From the IMG/VR virus record IMGVR_UViG_3300024344_000087, positions 1-30,082 of that record: DNA of 30,082 nucleotides. The stretch is one strand, 5' to 3'. This DNA is from a virus. Below, piece by piece: positions 15,250-22,886 of this stretch. The notes under the pieces were generated by a model. It worked only from the letters and a program-made list of their open reading frames with translations, did no database searches and was not told where the DNA came from. Positions within the stretch are counted from its first letter, which is position 1; the number at the start of each line of letters is the position of its first letter. A program made the translations under genes and the position numbers.

Positions 15250-16334
15250 TACAGACCTACCTTAGAGTAATCAACTCTGAAGTAACCATCGCTACCTTTG
15301 ATAACAGCTTCGGGAATTATTTTTTTAACTTGCTGCGCTATGACTCCAATGGTGGGTTCTCCCTTGGCAATCTTCCAACCCTTCTTATTCCAATTCCAAG
15401 AGTATACCTTAACCCCATTGTTAAGCTTGCGTAAGAATTTAATATTCTTTTTAAGTCTTACATCAGATAAAGCCCCTATCGCAGCTGTTGCTCCTGCGCC
15501 TAGTAATTGTGATCCAATGCCGGGGCCACCCTGATATGCTTGACTACCATATCCAGAAGTTGTTTGCTGCATTTGCGTCTGACTACCAAGACCAGCAAGA
15601 CCACCATAGAGGTTACTCATTGTAACTAGCTGCGCTCTCCTAGCCTCTTGCTCTTGTTGAGCTAGTCTAGCTGCATCTGACAGTGCTGCTTGATCTTTGA
15701 GTTCTACCCTCTGTCCAATAGCTTCCTGTAGTGTAGCAGGGGTTAGCTGTGCTTGTAGTGCAGCTTGAGCAAATCCAGGGGCGCGTTGAGCAGCAGCTAT
15801 CCTACGTTGCTCTGCTTGAGCCAATGAGTCTGCTAATTGTTTTTGCACAAGTTCCTCACGTTTACTTTGCTGTAATGCTTGTAGCTCTCCCAAGGCTGTA
15901 CTACCAAGTCCAAATTGTCCTGCTTGTATCGCTTGCTCTTGAGCTAACTGCTTATCTCTTTCAGTTAGTTCTCTAGCTCTATCAGCTATAACTCCTGTCT
16001 GTGCTTGGTAAATAGAATCTTGTAAAGGATCTGCTGTACCTCTAGCAAAGTCATCTTGAAACAGTTGGTTATACTGAGGAACTAACCCCAATGCTGATTC
16101 TCCAACTTGTCCGTATAAATCTCTAGCTGCTAATGTTTGAGCAGAATCTTGAGGGACTAAACTTCCTGTAAACAATGTTGGATCATCTGTAAACTGTCTG
16201 CCAATCTCAGGAAGGAGAAATTGTATATAAGGCTCAACAGGAGCGTAAGGCTCTATTTTATTAGTACCAGACGTTTGCTGCTGAAAAGGTGTCTGAACAA
16301 TCGTTGGTGAAGGTGATGAAAATAATCCACTCAT
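15249..16334 (-). CDS. Virion protein with C-terminal peptidase S74 (intramolecular chaperone) domain
   Basis: 361 aa. Residues 290-361 are a peptidase S74 domain: SDVRLKKNI at the start (S290 is the expected self-cleavage residue), then YSWNW, GVIAQQV, IPEAV and DGYFRVDYSKVGL. In tail spikes this domain trimerises the protein and then cuts itself off. Residues 80-250 are Ala/Gln-rich helices, with a Gly/Gln/Ser-rich hinge at about 255-285. This body is unlike a beta-helical fibre and looks like an internal or tail-tip helical protein. It is encoded between the GNAT-like protein and the ejection-type proteins. The S74 call is strong; the role of the body is not known. Composition is GC-richer than the genes after it (32 of 60 at 15721-15780). 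Confidence 0.85.
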   Translation of the reverse strand: MSGLFSSPSPTIVQTPFQQQTSGTNKIEPYAPVEPYIQFLLPEIGRQFTDDPTLFTGSLVPQDSAQTLAARDLYGQVGESALGLVPQYNQLFQDDFARGTADPLQDSIYQAQTGVIADRARELTERDKQLAQEQAIQAGQFGLGSTALGELQALQQSKREELVQKQLADSLAQAEQRRIAAAQRAPGFAQAALQAQLTPATLQEAIGQRVELKDQAALSDAARLAQQEQEARRAQLVTMSNLYGGLAGLGSQTQMQQTTSGYGSQAYQGGPGIGSQLLGAGATAAIGALSDVRLKKNIKFLRKLNNGVKVYSWNWNKKGWKIAKGEPTIGVIAQQVKKIIPEAVIKGSDGYFRVDYSKVGL

Positions 16335-16335
16335 T

Positions 16336-16827
16336 TTATAATCTCTTTCTAATCGTTACGGTTTTTAAGGTGTATCCTAAAGGCTCCATTTTTCTGATCC
16401 AACCTTTTCGCCCTGTCATCTCAAAAAACTCGTACCCTATATTTTTATAATACTTTTCTAACATTGGAACTAACTTGTAAAAATCAAACTTGCCACCTAC
16501 AGCTTCAGCAGAGATACCTATTGACTGTGGATAGGCAGCAACTCCTATAATTAAACATCCTTTAATCTTATCGTTCTTATCTACCGAAATCCAAAGATCA
16601 CTCTTACCAGAAACAACTTGCTTAACTAAATCATCTGCGTTGTAAATGTCTTCACAGTCTACTCGTTCAATTACTTTATCTAGATACTTATAACACTGAA
16701 CTACTTTTTCTTTTAATAGATTGCTATTCTTTTTAAGTAGCTTATAACTTAGTCCATGCACCAGCGGCGTTGTAAAAATATATTCCTTCTCCTCCGCTAC
16801 TAGGGTTCCAGTTAGTGCCATCAGCAT
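16336..16827 (-). CDS. GNAT-fold protein, T7 gp13-like position
   Basis: Up to 163 aa. The C-terminal half has an acetyltransferase-like pattern: DLWISVDKNDKIKGCLIIGV (a beta hairpin), then a helix in FYKLVPMLEKYYKNIGYEFFEMTGR and GWIRKMEPLGY near the end, as in GNAT proteins found among tail and core genes of podoviruses (T7 gp13 is of this type). No clear acetyl-CoA loop is seen, so it may be structural rather than catalytic. The ATG at 16827 has GGGAG nine bases upstream but gives an 86-bp overlap with the preceding gene; GTG at 16761 would give a 141-aa protein closer to the family start. The stop is 2 bases before the S74 gene start. Confidence 0.7.
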   Translation of the reverse strand: MLMALTGTLVAEEKEYIFTTPLVHGLSYKLLKKNSNLLKEKVVQCYKYLDKVIERVDCEDIYNADDLVKQVVSGKSDLWISVDKNDKIKGCLIIGVAAYPQSIGISAEAVGGKFDFYKLVPMLEKYYKNIGYEFFEMTGRKGWIRKMEPLGYTLKTVTIRKRL

Positions 16828-17005
16828 ATCTTATATCTCCCTGATAGGGATTAGTAGGTTCAACATTTGTAACATCCAAGTGACCATCCCTTACCAAATC
16901 TAATACAGTTCTAATTTCTAAAAACATATTGTCTAAAAAACGAGGTATATCTTCTATCTCTGTAGGACAAAGAGTAGGGTCAAACCTTAAAAATTCTCTG
17001 CTCAT
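16742..17005 (-). CDS. Small virion protein with beta-rich C-terminus
   Basis: 87 aa. N-terminal helical half (residues 10-40), then GDIRYADGTNWNPSSGGEG and IYFYNAAGAWTKL, a beta pattern common at the ends of small phage fibre or tail-tip proteins. It joins the preceding tail gene by an ATGA overlap and overlaps the next gene in another frame. Probably a minor tail component that trimerises; function inferred from sequence pattern and place. Confidence 0.68.
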   Translation of the reverse strand: MSREFLRFDPTLCPTEIEDIPRFLDNMFLEIRTVLDLVRDGHLDVTNVEPTNPYQGDIRYADGTNWNPSSGGEGIYFYNAAGAWTKL

Positions 17006-18591
17006 CTATCTGACACCGCTTCTGTTTCTATAGAATATCCTGATAATCTAAACTGTGTAGCTGTATCAGTTTCAATCTTAATAGCTGCATATCTTCCTTT
17101 AATTCTACAGTCTACCTTATTATCCGTTCCTATTGTAAAGGTTACAGGATCATTATATGTTACACCCATGTTAGGAGCAAGCTCTGCACCTACACTTATA
17201 CTAACTGTTCCTGTACCTTCTAGCCTAGGAAAAACTTTAGTTATCTGAGATACTAAGTCTGTCCGACCAGCATTTAATCCTCTACGTTCCAATGTTGTTG
17301 TAAAGTTTGTACCGTCAAATGTACTTCCTGAGTCTGCTAGGAAAAACTTATTATCATTTGTACCACACATAAGAAGAGAATCAATAGTTGGGTTATAAGC
17401 TAACTGACCCCAATTAAGAGTACTACCCTGCCATTCTCCTGTTTGCGCCGCCCATGTATTTGTCAAGTCTGGATCTACTAAACCTTTAGCTATATAGTTT
17501 GTACTTGGTAAATCTCTAGTGGCCCAAGTGTTTTCAATATAGTTCCATATGAGTGCCGTATCTGGATACCCTCCAGTAGCACCTACCGATGGGAAACATA
17601 TCCATACTTCATTTTTAATTTTATTATGTACCATAAATGTTTTATGGAAGTTAGTAGAGTCAATACTAGAAAACAAAAATGTTTTCATTTGATCGTCAAT
17701 AACACTTTTAATAGAGTTACCATTGTGTACCACAACATCATTAGTTGTTACCATAACGTGTTGACCATTGCCTAAGTCAACTATAGCATCTCTACTAAAC
17801 AATCCTGTGTCTTTAAATACTTCTCGTATATTAAAAGTAAACGCACCGCCTACATAGTTAAGGGAATATACACTATCCTCTTTGTAAACCATAAGCAAGT
17901 TGCCTAACTGCATGGCATTAAGAATATGTCCCTTAGTACCTGTAAGAGATGCATCAGCCGCTTCAGAAGCAGTAGCAGAAGTAACCCAAGTATTACTACC
18001 ATTGTTATCTGCACCAGCTGGTATAGCATCACTCCATCTAAGAGTAAATGGTTGCTTTACCGCTGAACCACTAGCACTATCTGTAAGGTTCAAAGCAATC
18101 AAATGGTTTCTAAAAGGTACAATAGTTTTACATTTTAATGTTGCGGGCCACTGTGCTAAATCTGTAAACAGAGAACCACCTTGAGTAAAACTTTGAGGAG
18201 CATCTATGCCATTACAACATACAAGAACACCACCAAGTATACCACCTTGCCAATTGTTTGTGGTACTGGCTATTGTTGTATAGGCTCCAGAAGACCGTGT
18301 AACGTCTGCGTGAGTCGTTCCTGTAATCTTCCGTAGTCCTGTAGCTGTACCATAGATCCAAAGGTCTGTAGTACCCTGTAACCAGCTTACAGCCCAATAA
18401 GGATTATTACTACTACCCGGTGCGCCAAGAACCTGTATATGCCCTAGTATTTTACCAGCTTTACCATCTAAAAATCTTACATTATTGCCAGCACTAAAAT
18501 ATGCAGGAGCCATGTCATACGGAGATAGATCTGTATTTATAGAAAATCTAGGTTGTTGCCTACCATTAATATCAAATAATTCTTTAACCAC
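17002..18591 (-). CDS. Tail hub/nozzle-like beta protein (P22 gp10-type candidate)
   Basis: 529 aa, almost wholly beta-strand sequence with repeated W-containing blades (WAVSWLQG, WIYGTATG, WICFPSVG, LIWNYIENTWATR). This is what beta-propeller tail accessory proteins of short-tailed phages look like, such as P22 gp10, the packaged-DNA stabilisation protein, and related tail tube proteins. The N-terminal FSAGNNVRFLDGKAGKI is typical of a large podovirus tail protein group. It lies after the head-tail adaptor and before GNAT and core proteins, as expected for the tail tube. Start is a GTG at 18591, overlapping the end of a 47-aa gene by 8 bp. The exact P22 or T7 equivalent is uncertain. Confidence 0.72.
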   Translation of the reverse strand: MVKELFDINGRQQPRFSINTDLSPYDMAPAYFSAGNNVRFLDGKAGKILGHIQVLGAPGSSNNPYWAVSWLQGTTDLWIYGTATGLRKITGTTHADVTRSSGAYTTIASTTNNWQGGILGGVLVCCNGIDAPQSFTQGGSLFTDLAQWPATLKCKTIVPFRNHLIALNLTDSASGSAVKQPFTLRWSDAIPAGADNNGSNTWVTSATASEAADASLTGTKGHILNAMQLGNLLMVYKEDSVYSLNYVGGAFTFNIREVFKDTGLFSRDAIVDLGNGQHVMVTTNDVVVHNGNSIKSVIDDQMKTFLFSSIDSTNFHKTFMVHNKIKNEVWICFPSVGATGGYPDTALIWNYIENTWATRDLPSTNYIAKGLVDPDLTNTWAAQTGEWQGSTLNWGQLAYNPTIDSLLMCGTNDNKFFLADSGSTFDGTNFTTTLERRGLNAGRTDLVSQITKVFPRLEGTGTVSISVGAELAPNMGVTYNDPVTFTIGTDNKVDCRIKGRYAAIKIETDTATQFRLSGYSIETEAVSDR

Positions 18592-18727
18592 TTCCTACCT
18601 CTGTTGTAACAGTCCATGTAGTATTATCAAATTCTTCCAGTGAAATATAATCACCTTCTTCTGTCATTATGTTTCCACCTGATTCCTGTATGATACAAAA
18701 TTGTGTTAAGACCCAATTAGTAGCCAT
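18584..18727 (-). CDS. Short protein (47 aa) between adaptor and tail gene
   Basis: 47 aa, starting MATNWVLTQF and ending in TWTVTTEVGSG. It is read from ATG 18727, whose first bases overlap the adaptor stop as TGATG, to a TAA inside the first codons of the next gene. It fills a 135-bp gap exactly, in the same direction, with overlaps on both sides, which is strong support for a real gene. Acidic and beta-rich, with two Trp. Function unknown; likely a small structural or tail connector peptide. Confidence 0.75.
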   Translation of the reverse strand: MATNWVLTQFCIIQESGGNIMTEEGDYISLEEFDNTTWTVTTEVGSG

Positions 18728-19380
18728 CAAGCACCTCTACGAACTAAAGCACCTGGATCACCCTGCGTAGTCATGTGCATTACTGTTCCGCTATAGCGAG
18801 ATCTATCCTCTGACTCTTGAACATTAGTTAAAGCATCTTGATATATAGTTCCAAATCTATTAGTCTGCTCTGTATCATTTAAGTAAAGCGCACCTTCAAG
18901 ACAAGAACCATATAGATACAGGTTAGGAAAATTAGTTAGAATATTATTAGTTGTAACACTATCAGAAAGAGGAGTAATCTTTCTAAAGTAATTTATACCT
19001 ATACTGTAGGCTGCATCTGGAGTAGGATATAATTCAATGTTTAATCCTAAGTTTGTATAAGCTCTGGGATAACCTTGATTGTATGCTCCATACTCTCTAC
19101 TCCCAGATTCGGGAGAAAGATAATTTAAGGCATAAGTATTACCACCGCTTTGTCCGTATGTAATATTCCTAAGTTCTATTAAGTCAGTAGGAAGATTATA
19201 AAAAGATGTTCCAGCGGTAGTAGTCGTAGAGGCTCTAATCATATTGGCCCTTACTCGCAGTTCCCTGTCTAGCCTATTTTCAGTTAAGGTTATAAAATCA
19301 GGAATAACAGATGTTAGATCATCCCTGTTTAAATAATTAGCTATACTAGTCTTTAACTCTGAGTAAGTACCTAAAGCCAT
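18727..19380 (-). CDS. Head-to-tail adaptor protein (SU10 adaptor / gp11-like)
   Basis: 217 aa. N-terminus LGTYSELKTSIANYLNRDDL with VIPDFITLTENRLDRELR is the standard opening of phage adaptor proteins that dock under the portal. The middle contains FYNLPTDLIELRNI and a beta-rich core, then helices (SCLEGALYLND) and a disordered tail. It would form the dodecameric ring linking portal and tail tube. Order (capsid, small proteins, adaptor, tail protein) agrees. Start ATG overlaps the preceding stop as TAATG at 19380. Confidence 0.82.
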   Translation of the reverse strand: MALGTYSELKTSIANYLNRDDLTSVIPDFITLTENRLDRELRVRANMIRASTTTTAGTSFYNLPTDLIELRNITYGQSGGNTYALNYLSPESGSREYGAYNQGYPRAYTNLGLNIELYPTPDAAYSIGINYFRKITPLSDSVTTNNILTNFPNLYLYGSCLEGALYLNDTEQTNRFGTIYQDALTNVQESEDRSRYSGTVMHMTTQGDPGALVRRGA

Positions 19381-19697
19381 TAGAGATTACTTTCATGCGT
19401 TCTTAAAAATTTATATTCATTTGAGTTAAGCAACTGTTTAATCTTAGGCCAGTGGTCTTTATTCATCATATCTATACCATGATCTCTTTTCCATTTTTCA
19501 ACAATGATAAGAGGAATACTGGCAACTTTACGCATACCTGTTTCTTTAGTTTCTACACCACCATGTATATAATCTTTATTATATTCTTTTTTATTAAGCT
19601 CTAATAAAGGTTGGACATCTTGTACAGAGTGTTGTACAATTTTGTCTTCAGCATGGTCGTAAGTTGTTTTGCGTTTGATGGCAGAAGAATCACTCAT
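19380..19697 (-). CDS. Conserved-looking hypothetical phage protein between capsid and adaptor
   Basis: 105 aa, charged and helical, with a core VASIPLIIVEKWKRDHGID (about residues 58-76) and FLRTHESNL at the end. Proteins with this kind of core occur between capsid and adaptor genes in other marine podoviruses, as far as I recall; no function is known. The ribosome-binding site GGAAAGAAG lies inside the 11-codon mini-ORF just upstream. Junction to the adaptor is TAATG. Confidence 0.72.
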   Translation of the reverse strand: MSDSSAIKRKTTYDHAEDKIVQHSVQDVQPLLELNKKEYNKDYIHGGVETKETGMRKVASIPLIIVEKWKRDHGIDMMNKDHWPKIKQLLNSNEYKFLRTHESNL

Positions 19698-19698
19698 T

Positions 19699-19734
19699 TT
19701 AATACTTCTTTCCTTTTTTCTTTTTCTTTAACAT
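19699..19734 (-). other. 11-codon poly-lysine mini-ORF
   Basis: ATG at 19734 to TAA at 19699 encodes MLKKKKKGKKY. It lies in the short gap between the 43-aa basic protein and the 105-aa gene. Purine-rich sequence here also provides the ribosome-binding site for the next gene, which is enough to explain the lysine codons. It may be a leader peptide, a real tiny basic protein, or nothing. Reported because eight of its eleven residues are lysine and it follows two other basic small genes. Confidence 0.3.
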
Positions 19735-19739
19735 TTTGT

Positions 19740-19871
19740 TTACGCCTTTCTTTTAGGAAAACCTTTTTTCATATTGGCATATGCTTTTTTACTTATTGTA
19801 GTATTTTTTTTACTACGAGAAGTTCCAGCTTTTTTTCTATTATTTATGTTTGCGTATAAACCTTTTGGCAT
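19740..19871 (-). CDS. Very basic small protein (43 aa)
   Basis: 43 aa, starting MPKGLYANINNRKKAGTS and ending KKGFPKRKA, with Lys and Arg making up about a third of the residues. Its ATG overlaps the preceding stop as TAATG at 19871. It fills a gap that would otherwise be empty. No domain is recognised; similar tiny basic ORFs next to capsid genes occur in other marine phages in my memory. DNA binding or a capsid-internal role is plausible but unproven. Confidence 0.72.
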   Translation of the reverse strand: MPKGLYANINNRKKAGTSRSKKNTTISKKAYANMKKGFPKRKA

Positions 19872-20122
19872 TATTTACTTCTATTTTTAATTGTTGGATA
19901 TTTAAAATTAGCACGAGTAAATGCAAGCATTGGATCAGTTCCAACACCAAATAAAGAATCTTTTTGAGCCTTAGATAATTGTTGTATTTCTTTAGTTAAT
20001 GCGGGAAATTTATTTTTTGCAACAGACCTTCTCATGCGGATACTAGATCCTTTTTTTTGAGGAACTTGAGCTTTAGCATTTTGTATTCTTCTTTTTAAAT
20101 TTGCTAAATTTACCTTTGACAT
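19871..20122 (-). CDS. Small basic protein downstream of capsid
   Basis: 83 aa, basic N-terminal half (LKRRIQNAKAQVPQKKGSS, then RMRRSVAKNKF) and a helical centre (LTKEIQQLSKAQKDSLFGV). No recognised family. It is the first gene after the capsid hairpin, followed by two further tiny basic ORFs. Possible roles are a minor capsid protein or a DNA-compacting protein packaged with the genome; both are inference. Confidence 0.7.
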   Translation of the reverse strand: MSKVNLANLKRRIQNAKAQVPQKKGSSIRMRRSVAKNKFPALTKEIQQLSKAQKDSLFGVGTDPMLAFTRANFKYPTIKNRSK

Positions 20123-20148
20123 AATTAAGTATCCCTTTAAAATTTTAT

Positions 20149-20193
20149 TTCTTAATTGGGGAGAGCCATTACAGCCCTCCCCTTAGTTAAGAA
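20149..20193 (-). terminator. Hairpin after the capsid gene (terminator or attenuator)
   Basis: In the 72-bp gap after the capsid stop. The inner stem pairs GGGGAG (20158-20163) with CTCCCC (20177-20182); the outer arms TTCTTAA (20149-20155) and TTAAGAA (20187-20193) are also complementary. No clean U-tract follows directly, only an AT-rich run. It may end some transcripts or protect the 3' end of capsid mRNA, so that capsid message exceeds that of later genes. Confidence 0.6.
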
Positions 20194-20194
20194 T

Positions 20195-21151
20195 TTAGCT
20201 TAGATCGTAAACAGCACCCAGAGCAGCTTCGTTTTTAACTACGAGAGTATACTCTGCAATGATTGCGCGTTGCTCACCATCTGATGTACTTGCAACTTCT
20301 CTTTGATTAAACGGACGTAAAAAGGCCGTACCGTAGTAATCAGGATCTAATAGCCATGCATCCCTAGCACGTTGGAAACGGTTAGGAACTACAGCCATTT
20401 CTCCAAAGTCACTTACATATACATCCATACCACCAATGATACGTTGGTCATTTGTATCTGTAAAGTTAGATACACCTGACGCACCACCAACACCTACAAA
20501 GCTAGAAAATGTTTGCTTCTGGGAAGGTTTCATCATTAAGTATTTGATGTCACTACCACTGTCATAAGCGGCAACGATAGCAGCTTTAAGAAGAGTTTCC
20601 GTAAACGCACGAGCCGTACCATCTGTACGAGCCGCTGCCCCTGCTCCTGCACCGTTAGCACCATTACCTGCTTTAGAGATATTGGTATTAACCCAAGTAG
20701 TAAGAGAACCTAGTTTACGAACTGTGCCTGTACCAGCCATAGGAATCTTGGCGATATTAACGCCTACCATAGCTCTTTCCATATCACGCTTTAACTCTTT
20801 AGCGCTTTTGGACATCTGATACGCAAGTTCTTCTTTACGACCAGCCTTGCTAACAGCGTCAAGAGTGCCAGTAACAAGAGTAGTTTTCCAACTGATCTGA
20901 CAGATATTACCAACTCTGGTAGTAGCTGACGGAGTAGCTGCCGTAAGTGTTGCACCTTCTTCTTTGTGGTTATCAGCCGCAGCAGAAAGTGAATCAGTTT
21001 GCCACTCATGGTTTACGGCAATCGCGTCAGTGCGACTACCCATAGACATGAAAGGCGTATCCGTTGGAGAGATGTCATATATAACATTCTCCAAGTCTTC
21101 GCGCAAACCCTTCGCTGTATACGAAGTGTATGTGCCTGTTGGTTGTGCCAT
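20195..21151 (-). CDS. Major capsid protein (SU10-type HK97 fold)
   Basis: 318 aa. The N-terminus (YTAKGLREDLENVIYDISP followed by TDTPFMSMG) is typical of the SU10-like capsid family. Further marks are the HEWQTDSL segment, an E-loop-like polar stretch near residues 60-80, RVGNICQISWKT, and a C-terminal domain with GGMDVYVSDFG, DAWLLDPDYYGTAFLRPF and a final beta strand. It forms the icosahedral shell. No N-terminal protease or scaffold fusion is present; a separate scaffold gene precedes it. A hairpin follows the stop, in line with high-level expression. Composition is GC-richer than the late-module average (27 of 60 at 20641-20700). Confidence 0.93.
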   Translation of the reverse strand: MAQPTGTYTSYTAKGLREDLENVIYDISPTDTPFMSMGSRTDAIAVNHEWQTDSLSAAADNHKEEGATLTAATPSATTRVGNICQISWKTTLVTGTLDAVSKAGRKEELAYQMSKSAKELKRDMERAMVGVNIAKIPMAGTGTVRKLGSLTTWVNTNISKAGNGANGAGAGAAARTDGTARAFTETLLKAAIVAAYDSGSDIKYLMMKPSQKQTFSSFVGVGGASGVSNFTDTNDQRIIGGMDVYVSDFGEMAVVPNRFQRARDAWLLDPDYYGTAFLRPFNQREVASTSDGEQRAIIAEYTLVVKNEAALGAVYDLS

Positions 21152-21183
21152 TGTTTTATTTCCTTATGTTGAAAGTTAAGAGT

Positions 21184-22209
21184 TTATTTTATTAAGTCCA
21201 GAAAAACATCTGCGGCATCTCGCTGATGACCTGTCTTAGCCAATCTCTCTCGTTTCGCCTGTACACCCTTTTTAATCTTTTGAGCTTTTGTTTGAGGTGT
21301 ACCTGACTTTACAACTTTAGGAACAGATTTAGTTTTCTTTGCAGTTGGAGCCTTCTTACTTTTATCGCCCATCATAGCCTTATGTAAGACTAGGACAACT
21401 CTGTGATCTGTTATTCCATCTACATCCTCTGGTGAAAAACCAAGTCCCAAGGTATATTCCCTGAGTTCATTTTTCAAATTAGACGAAGGATCTGCATACT
21501 CTGGTAGTGCCTTTACAAGAGCTTCCGCTTCGGTACGGACTTTTTCTTGGAGAACACTTTGCATCTCTGTTTCATTCTGCTGCTGAACACGCACTCGCTC
21601 GTTCTGCACCTGATTAGCTTTATCCTTTGCATCTTGAAATTCTATTCGTTTTTCCATATAGTCCATTGGATCACTTTCTTTAAGTGCTGCCCAATCAACT
21701 TGATTATAACGATTTAACTCAGCATTTTGGTTCTGAGCCAGGATTTCTAATGCTTGACTATATTGTTGCCTTTCCGCTTGTACAGCTTGTACATTAGCTT
21801 CATAGGTTTTTCTCTGTTCCGCTAGAGATTGCGACTTGCGTGTATAATCTGCTTGCCGCTGGTATCCGTTTCTAAGTTCATCCAGATCTACTTCCATTTC
21901 TTCTCCGTCTACTTTAACGGAGTAAGTTGCAGGAGCTTCTGTTTGAACTTCTTCTTCTTCTACCTCTTCTTCAATTTCCTCACCTTGATCTTCAGTAGCT
22001 TCTAAGACTTCTTCCTCTGCTTCTGATTCTTCAGCCTCTTCAGATTCTTGTTGCAATTGTGTAACTAAGTTTTCTTCTGAGATCGGGGCTTCGGTTTTTT
22101 TCTCTGCTTGTTCTGGATTAGTGTCATTCTCACTTCCAAACATTACATCGAACATATTAAGTTGTGGCTGTTTGACTTCCCCTTCGGGATTGGTCTGTGC
22201 CTCACTCAT
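21184..22209 (-). CDS. Capsid scaffolding protein
   Basis: 341 aa. The N-terminal third is very acidic (Glu runs through about residue 90), the centre is Gln/Glu-rich coiled coil (about 120-230), and the C-terminus is basic and helical (KAQKIKKGVQAKRERLAKTG). That layout is usual for podovirus scaffolds: a flexible acidic part, a coiled-coil body and a basic C-terminal helix that holds the capsid protein. It lies directly before the capsid gene, 32 bp away. The protein should be absent from the mature particle. Confidence 0.87.
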   Translation of the reverse strand: MSEAQTNPEGEVKQPQLNMFDVMFGSENDTNPEQAEKKTEAPISEENLVTQLQQESEEAEESEAEEEVLEATEDQGEEIEEEVEEEEVQTEAPATYSVKVDGEEMEVDLDELRNGYQRQADYTRKSQSLAEQRKTYEANVQAVQAERQQYSQALEILAQNQNAELNRYNQVDWAALKESDPMDYMEKRIEFQDAKDKANQVQNERVRVQQQNETEMQSVLQEKVRTEAEALVKALPEYADPSSNLKNELREYTLGLGFSPEDVDGITDHRVVLVLHKAMMGDKSKKAPTAKKTKSVPKVVKSGTPQTKAQKIKKGVQAKRERLAKTGHQRDAADVFLDLIK

Positions 22210-22215
22210 ATTTAA

Positions 22216-22440
22216 TTACCTTCCATTGTTTTCAATTTTAAAGTTTTGTATAGTAGCTTTTAAGTCTTCTTCTACGGAGCGTAGTGCATCCAACTTTAAC
22301 CAACATTCTTCTCTTTCTTCTGAATCAGTAGAGTTAGTCCATTGAGTTATTAAACTTTGTTTAGTATGTTCAACACATTCTTGAAATACTGGATTGTTTA
22401 ATATAGCACTAGCTTGGTTAGCTCTTTCTCTAATATCCAT
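22216..22440 (-). CDS. Small helical phage protein before the scaffold
   Basis: 74 aa, charged and helical. The pattern (ASAILNNPVFQECVEH, then WTNSTDSEEREECWLKLDAL) resembles small phage proteins with two helices found next to portal or scaffold genes. Start ATG overlaps the stop of the 59-aa gene (TAATG at 22440); the scaffold follows after 6 bases. Function unknown. Confidence 0.72.
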   Translation of the reverse strand: MDIRERANQASAILNNPVFQECVEHTKQSLITQWTNSTDSEEREECWLKLDALRSVEEDLKATIQNFKIENNGR

Positions 22441-22619
22441 TATTTATGTTTTTGTATAACTCCGTCTGTTCCACCATATGTAGAATTGCCAACAATTTCT
22501 CCTTTGGCAAATCTGTTTCCACTACCGGGAGAAGGAACAGTTGGAGAATTACCACCTTGAGGAGGTACAGCTTTGTTACCTACGTTACCAACTACATGAC
22601 CAGCATATGCTTTAGGCAT
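22440..22619 (-). CDS. Small Gly-rich protein (59 aa)
   Basis: 59 aa, starting MPKAYAGHVVGNVGNKAV, rich in Gly, Pro, Asn and Ser, ending GVIQKHK. It runs from ATG 22619 to a TAA overlapping the next ATG. It fills an otherwise empty 194-bp gap, in the same direction as its neighbours. AAGGAAA lies just upstream of the ATG. Low complexity suggests a flexible structural protein; no family is recognised. Confidence 0.72.
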   Translation of the reverse strand: MPKAYAGHVVGNVGNKAVPPQGGNSPTVPSPGSGNRFAKGEIVGNSTYGGTDGVIQKHK

Positions 22620-22634
22620 CTTAATTTCCTTTCG

Positions 22635-22886
22635 TTACCATTTTTTACAAGACCAATATCTTGCTGTTAATTTACTAGGTGGGCTAGTGTCACACTTATG
22701 TCTAGCCCTAAAACTTTTTCTACGTTTAGGCTGATCCTTTTTAATACTCATATTAGGATCACCAAACCTAATTAACTTTGTTGTACTACCTTGTTTAGCT
22801 AATACAGCAAACTTTTTGTTTTTATTGTTAGGGGTTCTTTTAGGTTTGTTATACCCCGAAAACCTTTCTCCTCTGTATTCAATCAT
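22635..22886 (-). CDS. Small basic phage protein (GYNKPKRTP type)
   Basis: 83 aa and strongly basic. Opening GERFSGYNKPKRTP, middle AVLAKQGSTTKLIRFGDP, then KSFRARHKCD and a final ARYWSCKKW. This arrangement recurs in a family of small phage proteins of unknown function that I recall from marine podoviruses and siphoviruses. Cysteines occur near the C-terminus (C65 and C80 approximately). ATGA overlap with the collar gene. Role unknown. Confidence 0.75.
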   Translation of the reverse strand: MIEYRGERFSGYNKPKRTPNNKNKKFAVLAKQGSTTKLIRFGDPNMSIKKDQPKRRKSFRARHKCDTSPPSKLTARYWSCKKW

